From contig CACRSC010000008.1 in NCBI GenBank assembly GCA_902651635.1, positions 383,880 to 447,879 on the forward strand: a stretch of DNA of 64,000 nucleotides, given 5' to 3'. Source of the stretch: Mastigamoeba balamuthi (Eukaryota > Evosea > Mastigamoebida > Mastigamoebidae). Both the position numbers and the translations under genes were made by a program. This document shows positions 54,379 to 64,000 of this stretch, in pieces (positions within the stretch are counted from its first letter, which is position 1; every line of letters starts with the position of its first letter). A model generated the notes under the pieces. That model was not told the origin of the DNA. It saw nothing but the letters and a program-made list of their open reading frames with translations, and did no database searches.

Positions 54379-56854
54379 TTAAACACAGGTCACCAGGTAC
54401 TGCGGGGACCCGGCGACGCACAGCGCCTCGTAGACGCCGCCGTCGCAGCTGCAGCCCCCCACAAACACCGCCGCCCTGCAGCACGGCCGCACGGCCACCA
54501 CCGGCGCCTCGGCCCCCTCCTCCGCCGCGTCCACCAGCAGCACGCGGCACCCGCGCTGCCTCCCTCGCTGCCGCCGCTCCAGCGCCGCCACCGCCGCGTA
54601 GACCGACGACAGCGACCCCGCGGCGGTGCTCGCGCGCTCGTAGGCCACGCGGCAGCCGCGCAGCGCCCCCTCGACGAGCGCCGCGCACGCGCCCGCGGGG
54701 GCCCCGAGCGCCACGAGCACAGGGGTCCGCGACTCGCGCTCGAGCCTCGCGAGCGTCTCGACCAGCGCGGAGGCCCGCGCGTCGACGGCGTCGACGGCGG
54801 CGCCCGCGGCCCGGCGGCCGGCGACGACGAGGCCGCGCGAGAGCAGCAGCGGCGCCTGCGGGGCCCCGCGGCTCTGGTACCTCTGCGCCGCGAGCGGCAC
54901 AGCCCCGTAGTAGCGCTCGTCGTCGAGCGGCCTCGCGCCCGGGCGCTCGCACGCGTCCGCGACGACGCGCGCGCAGCCTGCGAGCCTCTCGCGCGCGCGC
55001 ACGAAGCTCTGGTCGCAGCAGTAGAGCGCCGGGGGCCTGCAGAGCGCCTGCGCAGAGGGGGAGGGGTGGGGGGTGGGCTCAGACGCGTGCCGCCTGCAGA
55101 GGCCACTCCCGCGTGCCTTGGCGGTGTAGCACGTGGCCGCCAGCGACGGCACCGCGAGCTGCTCTATCCGCGGCACAGCAGCGGTGCCGCTGCCGCTGCT
55201 GTGCGAGTGCTGCTGCGCCAGCGCGAACATGGCCCTCTCGACAACGTCCGCCCCGTGCAGCCACGCCATCTCCGCAGGGCTCAGTCCCACGACGCTGCCG
55301 AGCGACAAGCGACGGCGCAGCTCTCAGGCAACGCAGGGCAGACACGAGAGAACAAGAGAGCAGGGCGCACGAGGGGCAGAGGAACGACGGGGCGTTGGCA
55401 GCGATGTAGGCGGCCGTGAAGGGCCGCGTGTACTTGGCCGCCGCCGGGAACGCCGGGGCCAGCGACGCGAACACCGCCCTGGGCACCGCCACCTCGATCG
55501 CCTCGCGCTGGCAGAACGAGCAGCACGGCCCCTGCTGCCGCTCGCCCCAGCCCCTGCCCTGCGCAGCCCGCGGGCCGCGCGCGAGTATCTGCGGGCGCCC
55601 CCGGTGTTTANNNNNGGCACGGCCCTCGCCGCGTGGAACGCCAGCTCGAGGACGCCGTCCAGCATCGACTTGCCCGGCTCAAAGTACCGCCCAGAGGCGT
55701 CCTGACGTCACCGCACGTCAGAGGGAGGGCGGCCCCCAAGCGTGGGGGAGCGCAGGGCGCGTACGGTGCGCCAGGGGGCCTCGTCGGCGAGCAGCTGCGG
55801 GCGGCGGGCCTCCGAGGCGCTCGGGCGCCGGCGCTCCCGGCGTGCGCGCGGCCGCTGCGCGTCGTCGTCGTCGAGGTCGTCATCGTCGTCGTCGTCGTCC
55901 TCGCCCTCCTCGTCGTCTGCCGCGCTGCTGTCGGCGTCGGCGGGCGCGTTGTCGCTGCCCTCGCCGTAGACGAAGCCGTCGGACCTCTGCGCCCGCGGCC
56001 TCCTGTTCGACTTCCTCGCGTGCTCCGACGCCGCCGACGCCGCCGACGCCACCGCCGGCGCCGCCGTCGCCTGCGCGGCCGCTGCGGCGGCGGCAGCGGG
56101 TGGCCTCTCGGAGGCGGCGCGCTCGAGGGCGCGCTGGCGGAGGAGGGCGTCGAGGTCGGGGTCCGGGGGCGCGGGCGGGGCGGCGAGGGGGACGGCGAGG
56201 GACGAGTGCAGGCGGTCGAGGTCCGCGCGGGACAGGGGCCCCGGGACACTGGGGCTGCACAGCAGGCGCCGCCACCGCAGCAGCTCCGCCGTGTCCAGCG
56301 CGCGGCCCAGCAGCCGCCGCGCCACCTCGGAGCTGTTGCGCAGCTTCCGGACAGCCTCCACCGCCGCGCTCTCGTCGTGCCTCTGTGCAAGGTCGACATC
56401 AATTGATCAGCCCTTTACTCCCCTTGCTCTGGTGTGTCTCTCGCGAGGGACCAATCAATTGACCGCATGACTTATATTGGCCACAGGCGGAAGTTATTAT
56501 GCTCCCCGTTGGGACAATTGATAACTATTGAAATACGCTTGCAAAAGGATAATTAAAGACCGGTAGGAAAATGCCCCAAATAGGAACAGAACCCAACCAG
56601 GGAAACGAAGAGCCACGAGATTCGTCGTAATTATCCGATCTGAATCTGGAAAATGCTCCCCCTCCCGGACGCACGGGGCGCTTGCTGGGGCGGTGCTGGA
56701 AGAGGACGGCGGGGTCGAGGGACCAGAACGCGGGGTCGTCGTCGATGTCGCGGTGCAGGCTGCCCAGCAGCGGGTCGCCCAGGAACGCGAACGCGCGCCC
56801 GGCGTCCCAGAGCGGCCCCGTGCTCAGCAGCGCCTCCTCGGTCCACGCGGACAT
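54379..56854 (-). CDS. Unidentified multi-exon protein with acidic low-complexity region and Cys motifs
   Basis: Probable exons: 56854 to about 56680 (starts M-S-A-W-T-E-E-A-L-L); about 56390-55760 (R-K-L-R-N-S-S-E-V-A-R, then an Ala-rich and a very acidic D/E run near 55940-55870); about 55705-55625 (D-A-S-G-R-Y-F-E-P-G-K-S); about 55540-55385 (G-P-C-C-S-F-C-Q-R-E-A-I, ends F-L-C-P-S); and about 55325-54379, probably interrupted by one intron. The last part is Ala-rich with a C-S-C-D-G-G motif near the end. Frames join across plausible GT-AG introns, but I recognise no family. A 5-N gap lies in an intron at 55611-55615. A bromodomain-like, enzyme or scaffold role cannot be argued from what I see. 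Confidence 0.55.
55611..55615. other. Assembly gap (5 N)
   Basis: Five unknown bases, inside a predicted intron of the unidentified gene. Confidence 1.
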
Positions 56855-57067
56855 TCGCCCTGGGCCCAGCAAATGCGATTTTCCCGCCACGTCCGCTCCC
56901 CCGCTGGTATTGGCGACTTTTTGGCGCGCGCGCCGCGCTCGTTGTCTTTGCGGGCCGCCCGAGATACGCCCCCGCGTCATAGCGATGACGTCGACCTGAA
57001 TATCGCGTATCTCCTCCGGGTGGAGTTTGAAAATAGAAGCTCCCCTCCTGTAATCCGCACACGACAA
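56855..57067. promoter_or_regulatory. Divergent region between unidentified gene and DHHC gene
   Basis: 213 bp between opposed starts, AT-richer around 56995-57035. No site assigned. Confidence 0.35.
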
Positions 57068-60000
57068 ATGGTACCCGCGCCCTCACAGGCCCCCCCCACA
57101 CCCACCCAGCCCCGCGAGGGTGCGTGCCTGACTCCCCCCGCGCAGGCGCAGAGCCCGTGCCAGCACGCCGAGTGCGCCTGCGAGCGAGCGGCGACCGTGG
57201 GCGCTCCGCCCCCCGTGATCCCCGGCACCGTCGTCTTCAACGGTCCGCTCTCCCCCCTACGCCCGCGCTCTCTGCGCCCCGCCCAGCCCCCGGGCCGGGG
57301 GGACTGGGCCTGGGGGGGCTCCCTCCCCGGCGGGCAGACCGTGGCGCCGCGGGAGTGGCGCGTCGCGGTGGTCTTTCGGGAATTTGAATTGGACGCGTGT
57401 GCACGTGTGTTTGGTGTGTTGGCTGCTGGGCAGGTCTGCTGCCCCTCCCTGGGCCTGCGTGGGCCGGGCGGGGTGGCCGCGGTGGGCCCCCTGGTGGCTC
57501 TCCCTGCGCTGTGGGCAGGGGGGTGGAGGGGGGTGTGCGCATGGGTTGGCTGGGGCATGCGGTGAGGTCTGCCGTTGTCTGTGCTGGTCGGATCCTCTTT
57601 GTTCTGCGTGTTCTGCGTGCTCTCTCTGCCTCTGGTGGCTCTCTCTATCTTATCTCTCTTCTACCTCTCATTCTCCTCTCTTGGCGTCCGCCTGCTCTGC
57701 CGGCGCCCTGTCGGTGCCCTGCGGTGGTGCGAATGCGGCTGCTGTGGGATTGCGGCTGCTGCCGCTTGCTGTGTGCCTCTGGGTGTCTGTGCTGCTGCTG
57801 CTGCGTGGCTGAGCTCCGCTGTGTGCTCCTCGCAGATGTGTTTGAGGCCACCAAGGTGGGCGCCATCGACTACATCCGCAAGTTTGTCGAGCAGAACCGC
57901 GAGGCCGTGAGCTTTCCCCCTTCCGTCTTCCTCCTCCCCTCCCCTTGACCCCACACCCCTGGCAGAACGTGAACGCTGCCGACAGCGACGGCGCCACCAT
58001 ACTGCACTGGGCATGGTCAGCAAGCACACACCCTTTGATAGCCCCTCCTTGATTCCTCTATCTTCCCCCCCCCCCTCCCCCCCCCTCCGCTGCCCTCTGC
58101 TGCGCTGCCCTGCATCTGCGGGATCGGCCCTCACTGAGAGAGCACCCACCCGCCTTCCAGCTACAAGGGGCAGCCGCACGTCGTCGAGTACCTCCTGTCG
58201 CAGGGCGCCAACGTCAACAGCACCACCGTCTCCGAGGGCCAGTTGCGCCTCAGTTGATTTTTCGAGATATCCCCCCTCGCTGTCGTCACTTTCCGGAAAC
58301 ACTGCGCCCCCCTCTGATATCTCGCCGACCCACCCGCGCAGGTCCCCCCTGCACTGGGCAGCCATCTCGGGCTTTGTACAGATCGTGCACTACCTCGTCA
58401 AGAACGTGCGTTGCTCTCTCCTCCCCTGGGATATTCGTCCCGGAATCCTGACGTGTCGGCGCCCGTGTCTCTTCGCGGAACATCCAAGGGGGCCGACATA
58501 GCGTACCAGGACAAGCGCGGCTACTCGATCCTGCACCACGCGGTGCAGTACGGCCACGCGCTCTGCGTCTTCTACGGCCTGCAGAAGGGCCTGGCGATCG
58601 ACGCGCCGGACCTCGAGGGCCACACGCCGCTGATGTGGGCGGCGTACCAGGGCCACGAGGACCTCATCGTCTTCCTCGTCCAGCGCGGCGCCAGCGTCGC
58701 CCTCGCTGACAAGAGCGGCTACACGGCCCTGCACTGGTCCGCCTCGCGCGGGGCCATCGCCTGCACGCAGGAGCTGCTGCGCGCCGGCGCCGCCGTCGAC
58801 GCCAAGAACAGCGACGGCGAGACCCCCGAGGCCGTCGCCACCAAGAAGAACAACGTCCCCGTCGCCAACGCCATCCAGCGCTGGCGCGAGAAGGGCTCGG
58901 GCAAGGCACGCCCACCCGCCTCCTGCTGCTGCTGCTGCTGCGATGCGGGGGGAGGCACTGACGCTGGCCTGCAATGCGCAGGCAGAGCTGACCAAGAGCC
59001 AGAGGTTCTGGGGGGCGTTTGGGTTCCTGGCGGTGCCCGTGCCGCTGCTGGCGCTGGCCCTGCTGCCCTGGTACGTCTCGGCCGTCGTCGTCGGCTTCAT
59101 GGCCTACGGCGCCCGCAAGTTCCTCGTCGGCACCTGCCCCGGGTGCGCCACTCCCTCCCTCTCCCCCCTGTGTGCGGGGGTCTGTGCCGTGCCCCCCTGC
59201 TGTTCTGCCCGCTGCTTTATTTTTGGAGGGTTGGGTCTCTGTGGCGGTATGGTCTCTTTGGTTCGCGCGTGTGAAGTCAGATGACCCACCACCCCCTTGC
59301 GCGTGTGGTGCTGCGCTGTGCTGTGCCACATACGGTGCTCTCTCTCTCTCTCTCTCTCTCTCTCGCTCTCGGGGCGGTCGTGGTCTCCACTCCTCGTTGG
59401 GGCAAACAGGAAACTTGCGGGAGCACTGCGGCATTTCCGTTGCCGCCCGTGCTGCTGCCTGCTTCCCTGGGCTCCCGTCTCTCTCCTCTCTTTTTTGGGG
59501 GTGGAAGGTGGGCGAGCGCATTAGCCCTCGGGCGGCGGGCGGCTGTTTGGGAGCCGGTGGTGTCGTCTCTCTCGCCTCCGCCTGCGGTGGAATTCTCGTT
59601 CGCTGAAAAGCCACTGTGTCTTCTGGGACAATTTGCGGTTTTCGTCTCCGCCTCCGCCTCCGCTGGCTGCGGGCAACGCCCCTGCGGCGCAGCAGCGCGT
59701 CCCGGTGCGGTGGCAGCGGCGCCGTACTTAGTCCTTCCCCCCGTCGCGTTCCTCGTATGCGTCTGGCGCTGCTGACGGGCCGCTCCTGGGACACGCGCTT
59801 TTTGTCCCCCACGCACGCCGCACCGCAGGCCTGACACGCGGACGCCACTGTGGGTGTGCTGGTTCTTCGGCATGTTCATCATGTCGTTTGCGGTGTACGT
59901 GCTGTCGATCGCGCCGGCGCTGTTCAGCAGCTCGCCGCTGTCGCACGTGGGCTTTGTGCTCGTCAACGCGCTCTTTATGTACTACTATGTCGGCGTCGTC

Positions 60001-60895
60001 CGCTCGGACCCCGGCGTGCTGCCCCAGGGCTCCTTCACCCTCGAGGAGCTCGAGAGGCACCTCGAGCAGCTCATCCCCATCGGCGACATCTGCCCCACGT
60101 GCCTCGTGCGCCCTCGCGTTCCCCTCCGGTCGCTCCGTCCCCCGGGCTGTGCGTCGTCGCTCACGCTCACGGGCGTCTTCGTCTTCGGGGCGGGCAGATT
60201 GTCAAGCCGCTGCGATCGAAGCACTGCAGGGCGTGCAACAGGTGCGTGGCGAGGTTCGACCACCACTGCGTGTGGCTGGACAACTGCGTGGGGCAGGCGA
60301 ACCACCGGGGGTTCATCGCGGTGCTCGTGCTCGTCTGCACGCTGCACGTCTGGTTCATCTACTTCCTCTGCAAGTGTACGCACACCCTGGGGGCTGGCCG
60401 GCCTCCCTCGTGGCCTCACGCACCCGCGCAGACATCGGGCAGACGCTGGAGGTGCCCGCCAAGTCGACGCTGTTCGCGCTGCTGCTGGCCACGGTGTCGC
60501 AGAAGACGCTGGCGCTGGGGCTGCTCTTCTTCCACGGCATGCACTGCATGTGGGAGTCCTACGTGCGCCACAGCAGCGGCACCCAACGCCCCCCAGCTCG
60601 CAGGACGCCTGACCTCTGCCCCCCTCTCCCTCCCCTCGCCCCCCCCCGCTGCCAGATCCTGGCGGGGCAGGCGTACGGGATCGCCAAGAACATCACGACG
60701 AACGAGGCGATGCATTGGCCGCGGTACTTCTACATGCGCAACCACAACGGCAAGTTCTTCAACCCCTTCGACAAGGGCCCCATCCGCAACGTGCGCGAGT
60801 TCTTCGGCAACGCCCGCGACTACAGCAGGGTCCACGTCGCGGACCTCCTGCACCGCGCCACGCCCGTCGGCCTGCCCCCCACGGGCCACGTCTGA
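57068..60895 (+). CDS. Ankyrin-repeat DHHC palmitoyltransferase (ZDHHC17/AKR1 type)
   Basis: The eleven-exon model is 57068-57242, 57836-57906, 57966-58015, 58161-58241, 58342-58405, 58489-58905, 58982-59142, 59829-60105, 60198-60375, 60432-60562, 60656-60895. Phases close at 614 aa. The N-terminal half has about six ankyrin repeats ([24 protein letters not shown]). Two TM helices then precede the Cys-rich domain C-x-x-C ... H-C-R-A-C-N-R-C ... [12 protein letters not shown], with the catalytic Cys of DHHC. Two more TMs and T-T-N-E (the TTxE motif) follow. It S-acylates proteins, probably at the Golgi. One intron is GC-AG (AAG|GCACGC at 58906). The first exon may be shorter, because a GTACCC...GCGCAG segment follows the ATG directly. 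Confidence 0.9.
59337..59365 (+). repeat. (CT)n microsatellite in a DHHC-gene intron
   Basis: About 14 CT units inside the 686-nt intron 59143-59828. Confidence 0.9.
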
Positions 60896-61625
60896 GGGGC
60901 GCTGAGCACCGCCACCACAACGTCCCCTCCCTCCTCCTCCTCTCCCCCTTTCTACACCCATCCCGAAGCTTAACGCAAACGAGACACCACCCATCTCCCG
61001 CATGCACGCCCGAGGCCCAGCAGCTCCGAGGGGGGCGGAGAGCCGCGTTGTTCGCTGCCCGTGGAGGGCCGCTGCTCGGTCGGTCGGTCGGCCCGGGAAA
61101 GCTCCGGTGCGTGGACTTGGATCGCTGCTAAAAATTGCCCCCACATTGCCCCGAAACACGTCCTGCCGATTTCTGTCGCTTGGCACCGGCGTGTGCTCCA
61201 CGGAAAGCAGCAAGCCTGCGCCATAGACGGGGCGGCATTGTGGGAAGAGCAGCGGGAACGGGCTGTGCCCTCCCTCGGGTACGCCCAGGGAATAACGGGA
61301 CAAACGGGATTGCCGAGGTGGGCTGGGCCCCCCTGACAGCGGTGCCACGCCGGCCTCCCACGGCGGTGTGGGTGTGGAGAGGGCCCACGAGGGCGAGCCT
61401 CTGGGGAGGCTGCGTCAGAGGCCCTGGGGGTGGCGTAGTGCACCGGAAATCAACTATTTTCGAGATATGTGGGCGACGGAAAAAGTGACAAAAGACCGTT
61501 GAGAGGGTGGGGATCCGTCTGTCAACCGCCACCCTGGCATTCCTAACGTCTCCCAAGACACCCTGCACATTCTCCTTTCTTCTCATTATTATTGTAATCG
61601 TCATCGCCAGACTCTTCTCCCCCGC
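60896..61625. other. Intergenic, no gene seen
   Basis: The 3' flank of the DHHC gene and 5' flank of the protease gene. Open frames on both strands have no recognised motif. The last 100 bp are AT-richer (TTCTCATTATTATTG near 61577-61591). Confidence 0.5.
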
Positions 61626-64000
61626 ATGCACCGGTCCCTGGGAATACTCCTCTTCCTCTCCGCCTCCGCAGCCCTCGGCCTCGCCGGCTGCGCCCCCGAC
61701 GACGCCCCCTGCCTCTTCGTGCGCCCGCCCACGCCCCCTCCCGACACACAGCACTCACCGCGGGGCCGTGCCGTGCAGGGCGAGTTCAAGGCCCGGTACC
61801 ACAGGGCCTACGCGACCCCTGCAGAAGGTGTGTGGAATGGCTGCCATTTTGGGGACCCCAGCGGGAATAACCCGTGACCGGCCCCCCTGGGCTCCTCTGC
61901 CTCCCTCCCTCCCTCCCCACGGCGCAGAGGCCCGCCGCTACGAGATCTTCCAGGCGCGGCTGCGCGACATCGAGCGCCTGAACCGCGAGGTCCCCACCGC
62001 GACCTTCGCCGTCAACGAGCTGTCCGACCTCTCCGAGGCCGAGTTCACGGAGCGCTACGCCAACCTCGACGCGCGGCGCCTCCGGGGCCTCGAGCTGCCC
62101 GACGAGCCCCTGGACGCCGCCGCCAACGGGGCTCGGCGGGGCACGCGCGACGTGCCGGCCAGCTGGACGTCGCCCGACGTGACGCCCGTGCAGAGCCAGG
62201 GCGGTTGCGGGTCGTGCTGGGCCTTCGCGGCGATGGGCTGCGTCGAGGCCGCGTGGCACAAGGCGACGGGCCAGACGCGCCGCTTCGCCCCGCAGAGCCT
62301 CGTCGACTGCGACACGGGCAGCTCCGGCTGCGCCGGGGGGTGGCCCGACAGCGCCATGAGCCTCGTGCTGCGCTGGACGCAGCAGGGCTTCGGGGCCGTG
62401 CTCGAGGCCGACTACCCGTACCGGACGGCCGACGGCCAGTGCTACTACGACAGCGTCAAGTCCAAGGCCGTCGGCAAGCTCACTGGCGTCTTCGGGATCA
62501 AGTTCGACGAGGCCGCGATGGGCCAGAAGCTGCTCGACTACGGGCCCATCGTCATCTACCTCGACGCCGACAGCCTGCACAGCTACAAGAGCGGTGTCGT
62601 CGAGTCGAGTGCGTTCTTCCGTGCTTTCCTGCATTTTAAAAAATGGCATTTATGAACCCATTTCCGGACCAATTTCGCGTCACTGAGCGCCGTACGGCAG
62701 CGACCGAGTGCACCGACGGCGTGAACCACGCGGTGCTGCTGGTGGGGTGGGGCCAGGACAACGCCGGGGGCTACTGGCTCATCAAGAACTCGTGGGGCTC
62801 GTGGTGGGGCGAGAACGGCTTCTTCCGGCTGCGTCGCGGCCGCAACACGTGCCTCGTGACCGACTACAAGGCCGCCGGCGCCATCGCCTCGGCCCAGCCC
62901 TCGCCCTCCCCTCAGCCCGCGAGCCTGAGCGGGACGCTGGCGCTGCGGACGTACTGGGGGACGTACATGAGCGCGCAGGACGACGGGACGCTGCTGGCCG
63001 ACCGCTGGGGCCGCTACGAGTGGGAGACGTTCACCGTCGAGGCCAACGCCTGGGCCGCGGGCGCCGTCTCGCTGCGGAGCTACCACGGCACGTACCTCTC
63101 GGTCGACGCGGCGACGGGGGCCGTCCGCCTCAGCAGCGTGGCACAGGCGTCCGAGGCCTTCGTGCCCGTCGACGTCGGCGGCGGCCGCGTGGCGCTGCGC
63201 TGTAGCGGCGGCCAGTACCTCTCGGTCGACGACGCGCCCGACTTCACAGTGGGCCTCGACCGCAACCTCACCGAAGCCTGGGAGTGGTTCGAGGCCCTCA
63301 GCGTCGCCCCCGCGGCCGTGTCGATGTGCGCCCCGGGCGGCACCTGCGCGCTGCGCAACCGCTCGTGCGGGACCGTCGACAACGGCTGCGGCGGCATCCT
63401 CAGCTGCGGCGCCTGCCCCGCGGGCTCCGTCTGCACGGCCGCCGGCGCCTGCGTCGACAGGCGGCCCTCCGACTGGGCAGAGGCCCCCAGCGGCGCCCCA
63501 GTGGCCCTCGGGACCGACGGCTCCTTCACGGTCGCCGACGCGGCGGTCAGGAACTTCCGCCTGCACTCATCGGCGGCGCTCGTCGGCGACCACTGGACGG
63601 CGTTCAGCGTCTCGGCGCTGCTGGCCACGGCCTCGGGGTTCGTGGGCGTCGGCGTCCGCATGGGCCAGAGCTCCGGGCCCCTCGACGGCGCGTGGTTCCG
63701 CCTCTCGGCGTCGCGCGCGCAGCTGTGCGTGCGCCACGGCGGCCGCGACACGTGCGATGACGGTGAGGCCGTCGACTTCGCCCCCTCTGCGTGGCACAAC
63801 GTCACCGTGCAGTACTGGCTCGCTGGCGGCGAGTACTTCGGCCTCCGGGCCGTCGTCGACGGCGCAGCGGCTCCTGTGGAGCGCAGGGTCGAGCGCAGGT
63901 TCCTTCGCGCCCGCGGCAGCGCCTTCGTGGTCTCTGGCGGTGCGGGCAGCGCGTTCCGTGGAGCGACGGTGGCCACGAGGGCAGACGTGCACGTCGAGCT
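61626..64000 (+). CDS. Secreted papain-like (C1A) cysteine prot(ease) with fascin-like and LamG-like C-terminal domains, partial
   Basis: Exons are 61626-61718, 61779-61827, 61928-62608 and 62701 to beyond the window end. A signal peptide (L-G-I-L-L-F-L-S-A-S-A-A-L-G-L-A-G) is followed by an I29-type propeptide (R-Y-E-I-F-Q-A-R-L, F-A-V-N-E-L-S-D-L-S). The mature C1A domain has Q-S-Q-G-G-C-G-S-C-W-A-F (catalytic Cys), N-H-A-V-L-L-V-G-W-G (His) and N-S-W-G-S-W-W-G (Asn), all present. After it come a beta-trefoil stretch with fascin-like repeats (G-T-Y-M-S-A-Q, G-T-Y-L-S-V-D, G-Q-Y-L-S-V-D), a short Cys-rich hinge (C-G-G-I-L-S-C-G-A-C) and a LamG/concanavalin-like region reaching the edge. It is probably lysosomal or secreted; the extra domains may bind carbohydrate or cytoskeleton. 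Confidence 0.88.

Noticed and set aside
55611-55615. The N run as evidence of a broken gene
   Set aside because: Five unknown bases within an intron are an assembly mark, not a biological break.

Overview
This is a GC-rich, intron-dense nuclear segment from a single-celled eukaryote. Spliced genes lie on both strands at high density. Most introns are 45-150 nt, and about half of the donors I could place read GTRCGN. Two large single-pass receptor kinases (Cys-rich ectodomain, TKL-like kinase), a GPI-type chitinase-like protein, a secreted papain-family protease and an ERAD SEL1L/HRD3 protein suggest an amoebozoan. Entamoeba/Mastigamoeba-type archamoebae are my best guess by inference; no marker gene here proves it. 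Exon coordinates come from reading-frame continuity plus GT/GC-AG junctions, not from transcripts.

Layout. 1-0.9 kb: 3' end of a Sel1-repeat gene. 1.4-7.3 kb: lower-GC graveyard with a receptor-kinase relic, a Helitron zinc-finger fragment, an intron-bearing DDE-type transposase relic, an 18-bp inverted repeat and unidentified coding-like pieces. 7.4-9.9 kb: first cluster of a small two-exon gene family, with another kinase relic inside it. 10.2-15.2 kb: receptor kinase 1 (-). 15.7-17.4 kb: AAR2-like U5 snRNP factor (-). 17.7-18.8 kb: F-box-like membrane protein (-). 19.5-21.3 kb: SLC35F-type transporter (+). 21.65-22.66 kb: broken phosphatidylserine decarboxylase (+). 22.9-23.5 kb: four-TM protein (-). 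24.0-25.8 kb: dTDP-glucose 4,6-dehydratase (-), divergent from a GH18 chitinase-like gene at 26.0-27.7 kb (+). 28.0-32.2 kb: second small-gene cluster (-). 33.3-37.7 kb: receptor kinase 2 (-). 38.3-41.5 kb: PRP39 (-), divergent from SEL1L/HRD3 at 41.7-44.7 kb (+). 45.3-47.5 kb: near-identical 1,079-bp tandem duplication, each unit with one small-family gene and one tRNA-Leu(CAG). 47.6-48.9 kb: alpha/beta hydrolase (-). 49.9-54.2 kb: third small-gene cluster (+) with a Tc1/mariner-like relic. 54.4-56.9 kb: unidentified multi-exon gene (-). 57.1-60.9 kb: ankyrin-DHHC palmitoyltransferase (+). 61.6 kb to the end: papain-like protease with a long C-terminal extension, running off the window.

The most striking item is the small gene family. 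At least 13 copies of a 95-119 aa protein share one intron position, always after the codons of an Arg-Arg/Lys-type motif. A core of roughly 25 residues spans that intron (S-L-[ST]-A-H-L-P-x-D-I-E-Q-S-L-R-[RK] then C-G-I-L-x-V-x-x-P-K-P). Several copies also share upstream promoter blocks. I recognise no known domain in it. The copies sit in three clusters, two of them beside the receptor kinases.

Functional themes: surface signalling (two paralogous kinases plus relics), extracellular or cyst-wall chemistry (chitinase-like protein, C1A protease, nucleotide-sugar enzyme), ER and membrane quality control (SEL1L/HRD3, DHHC, F-box), and splicing (AAR2-like, PRP39).
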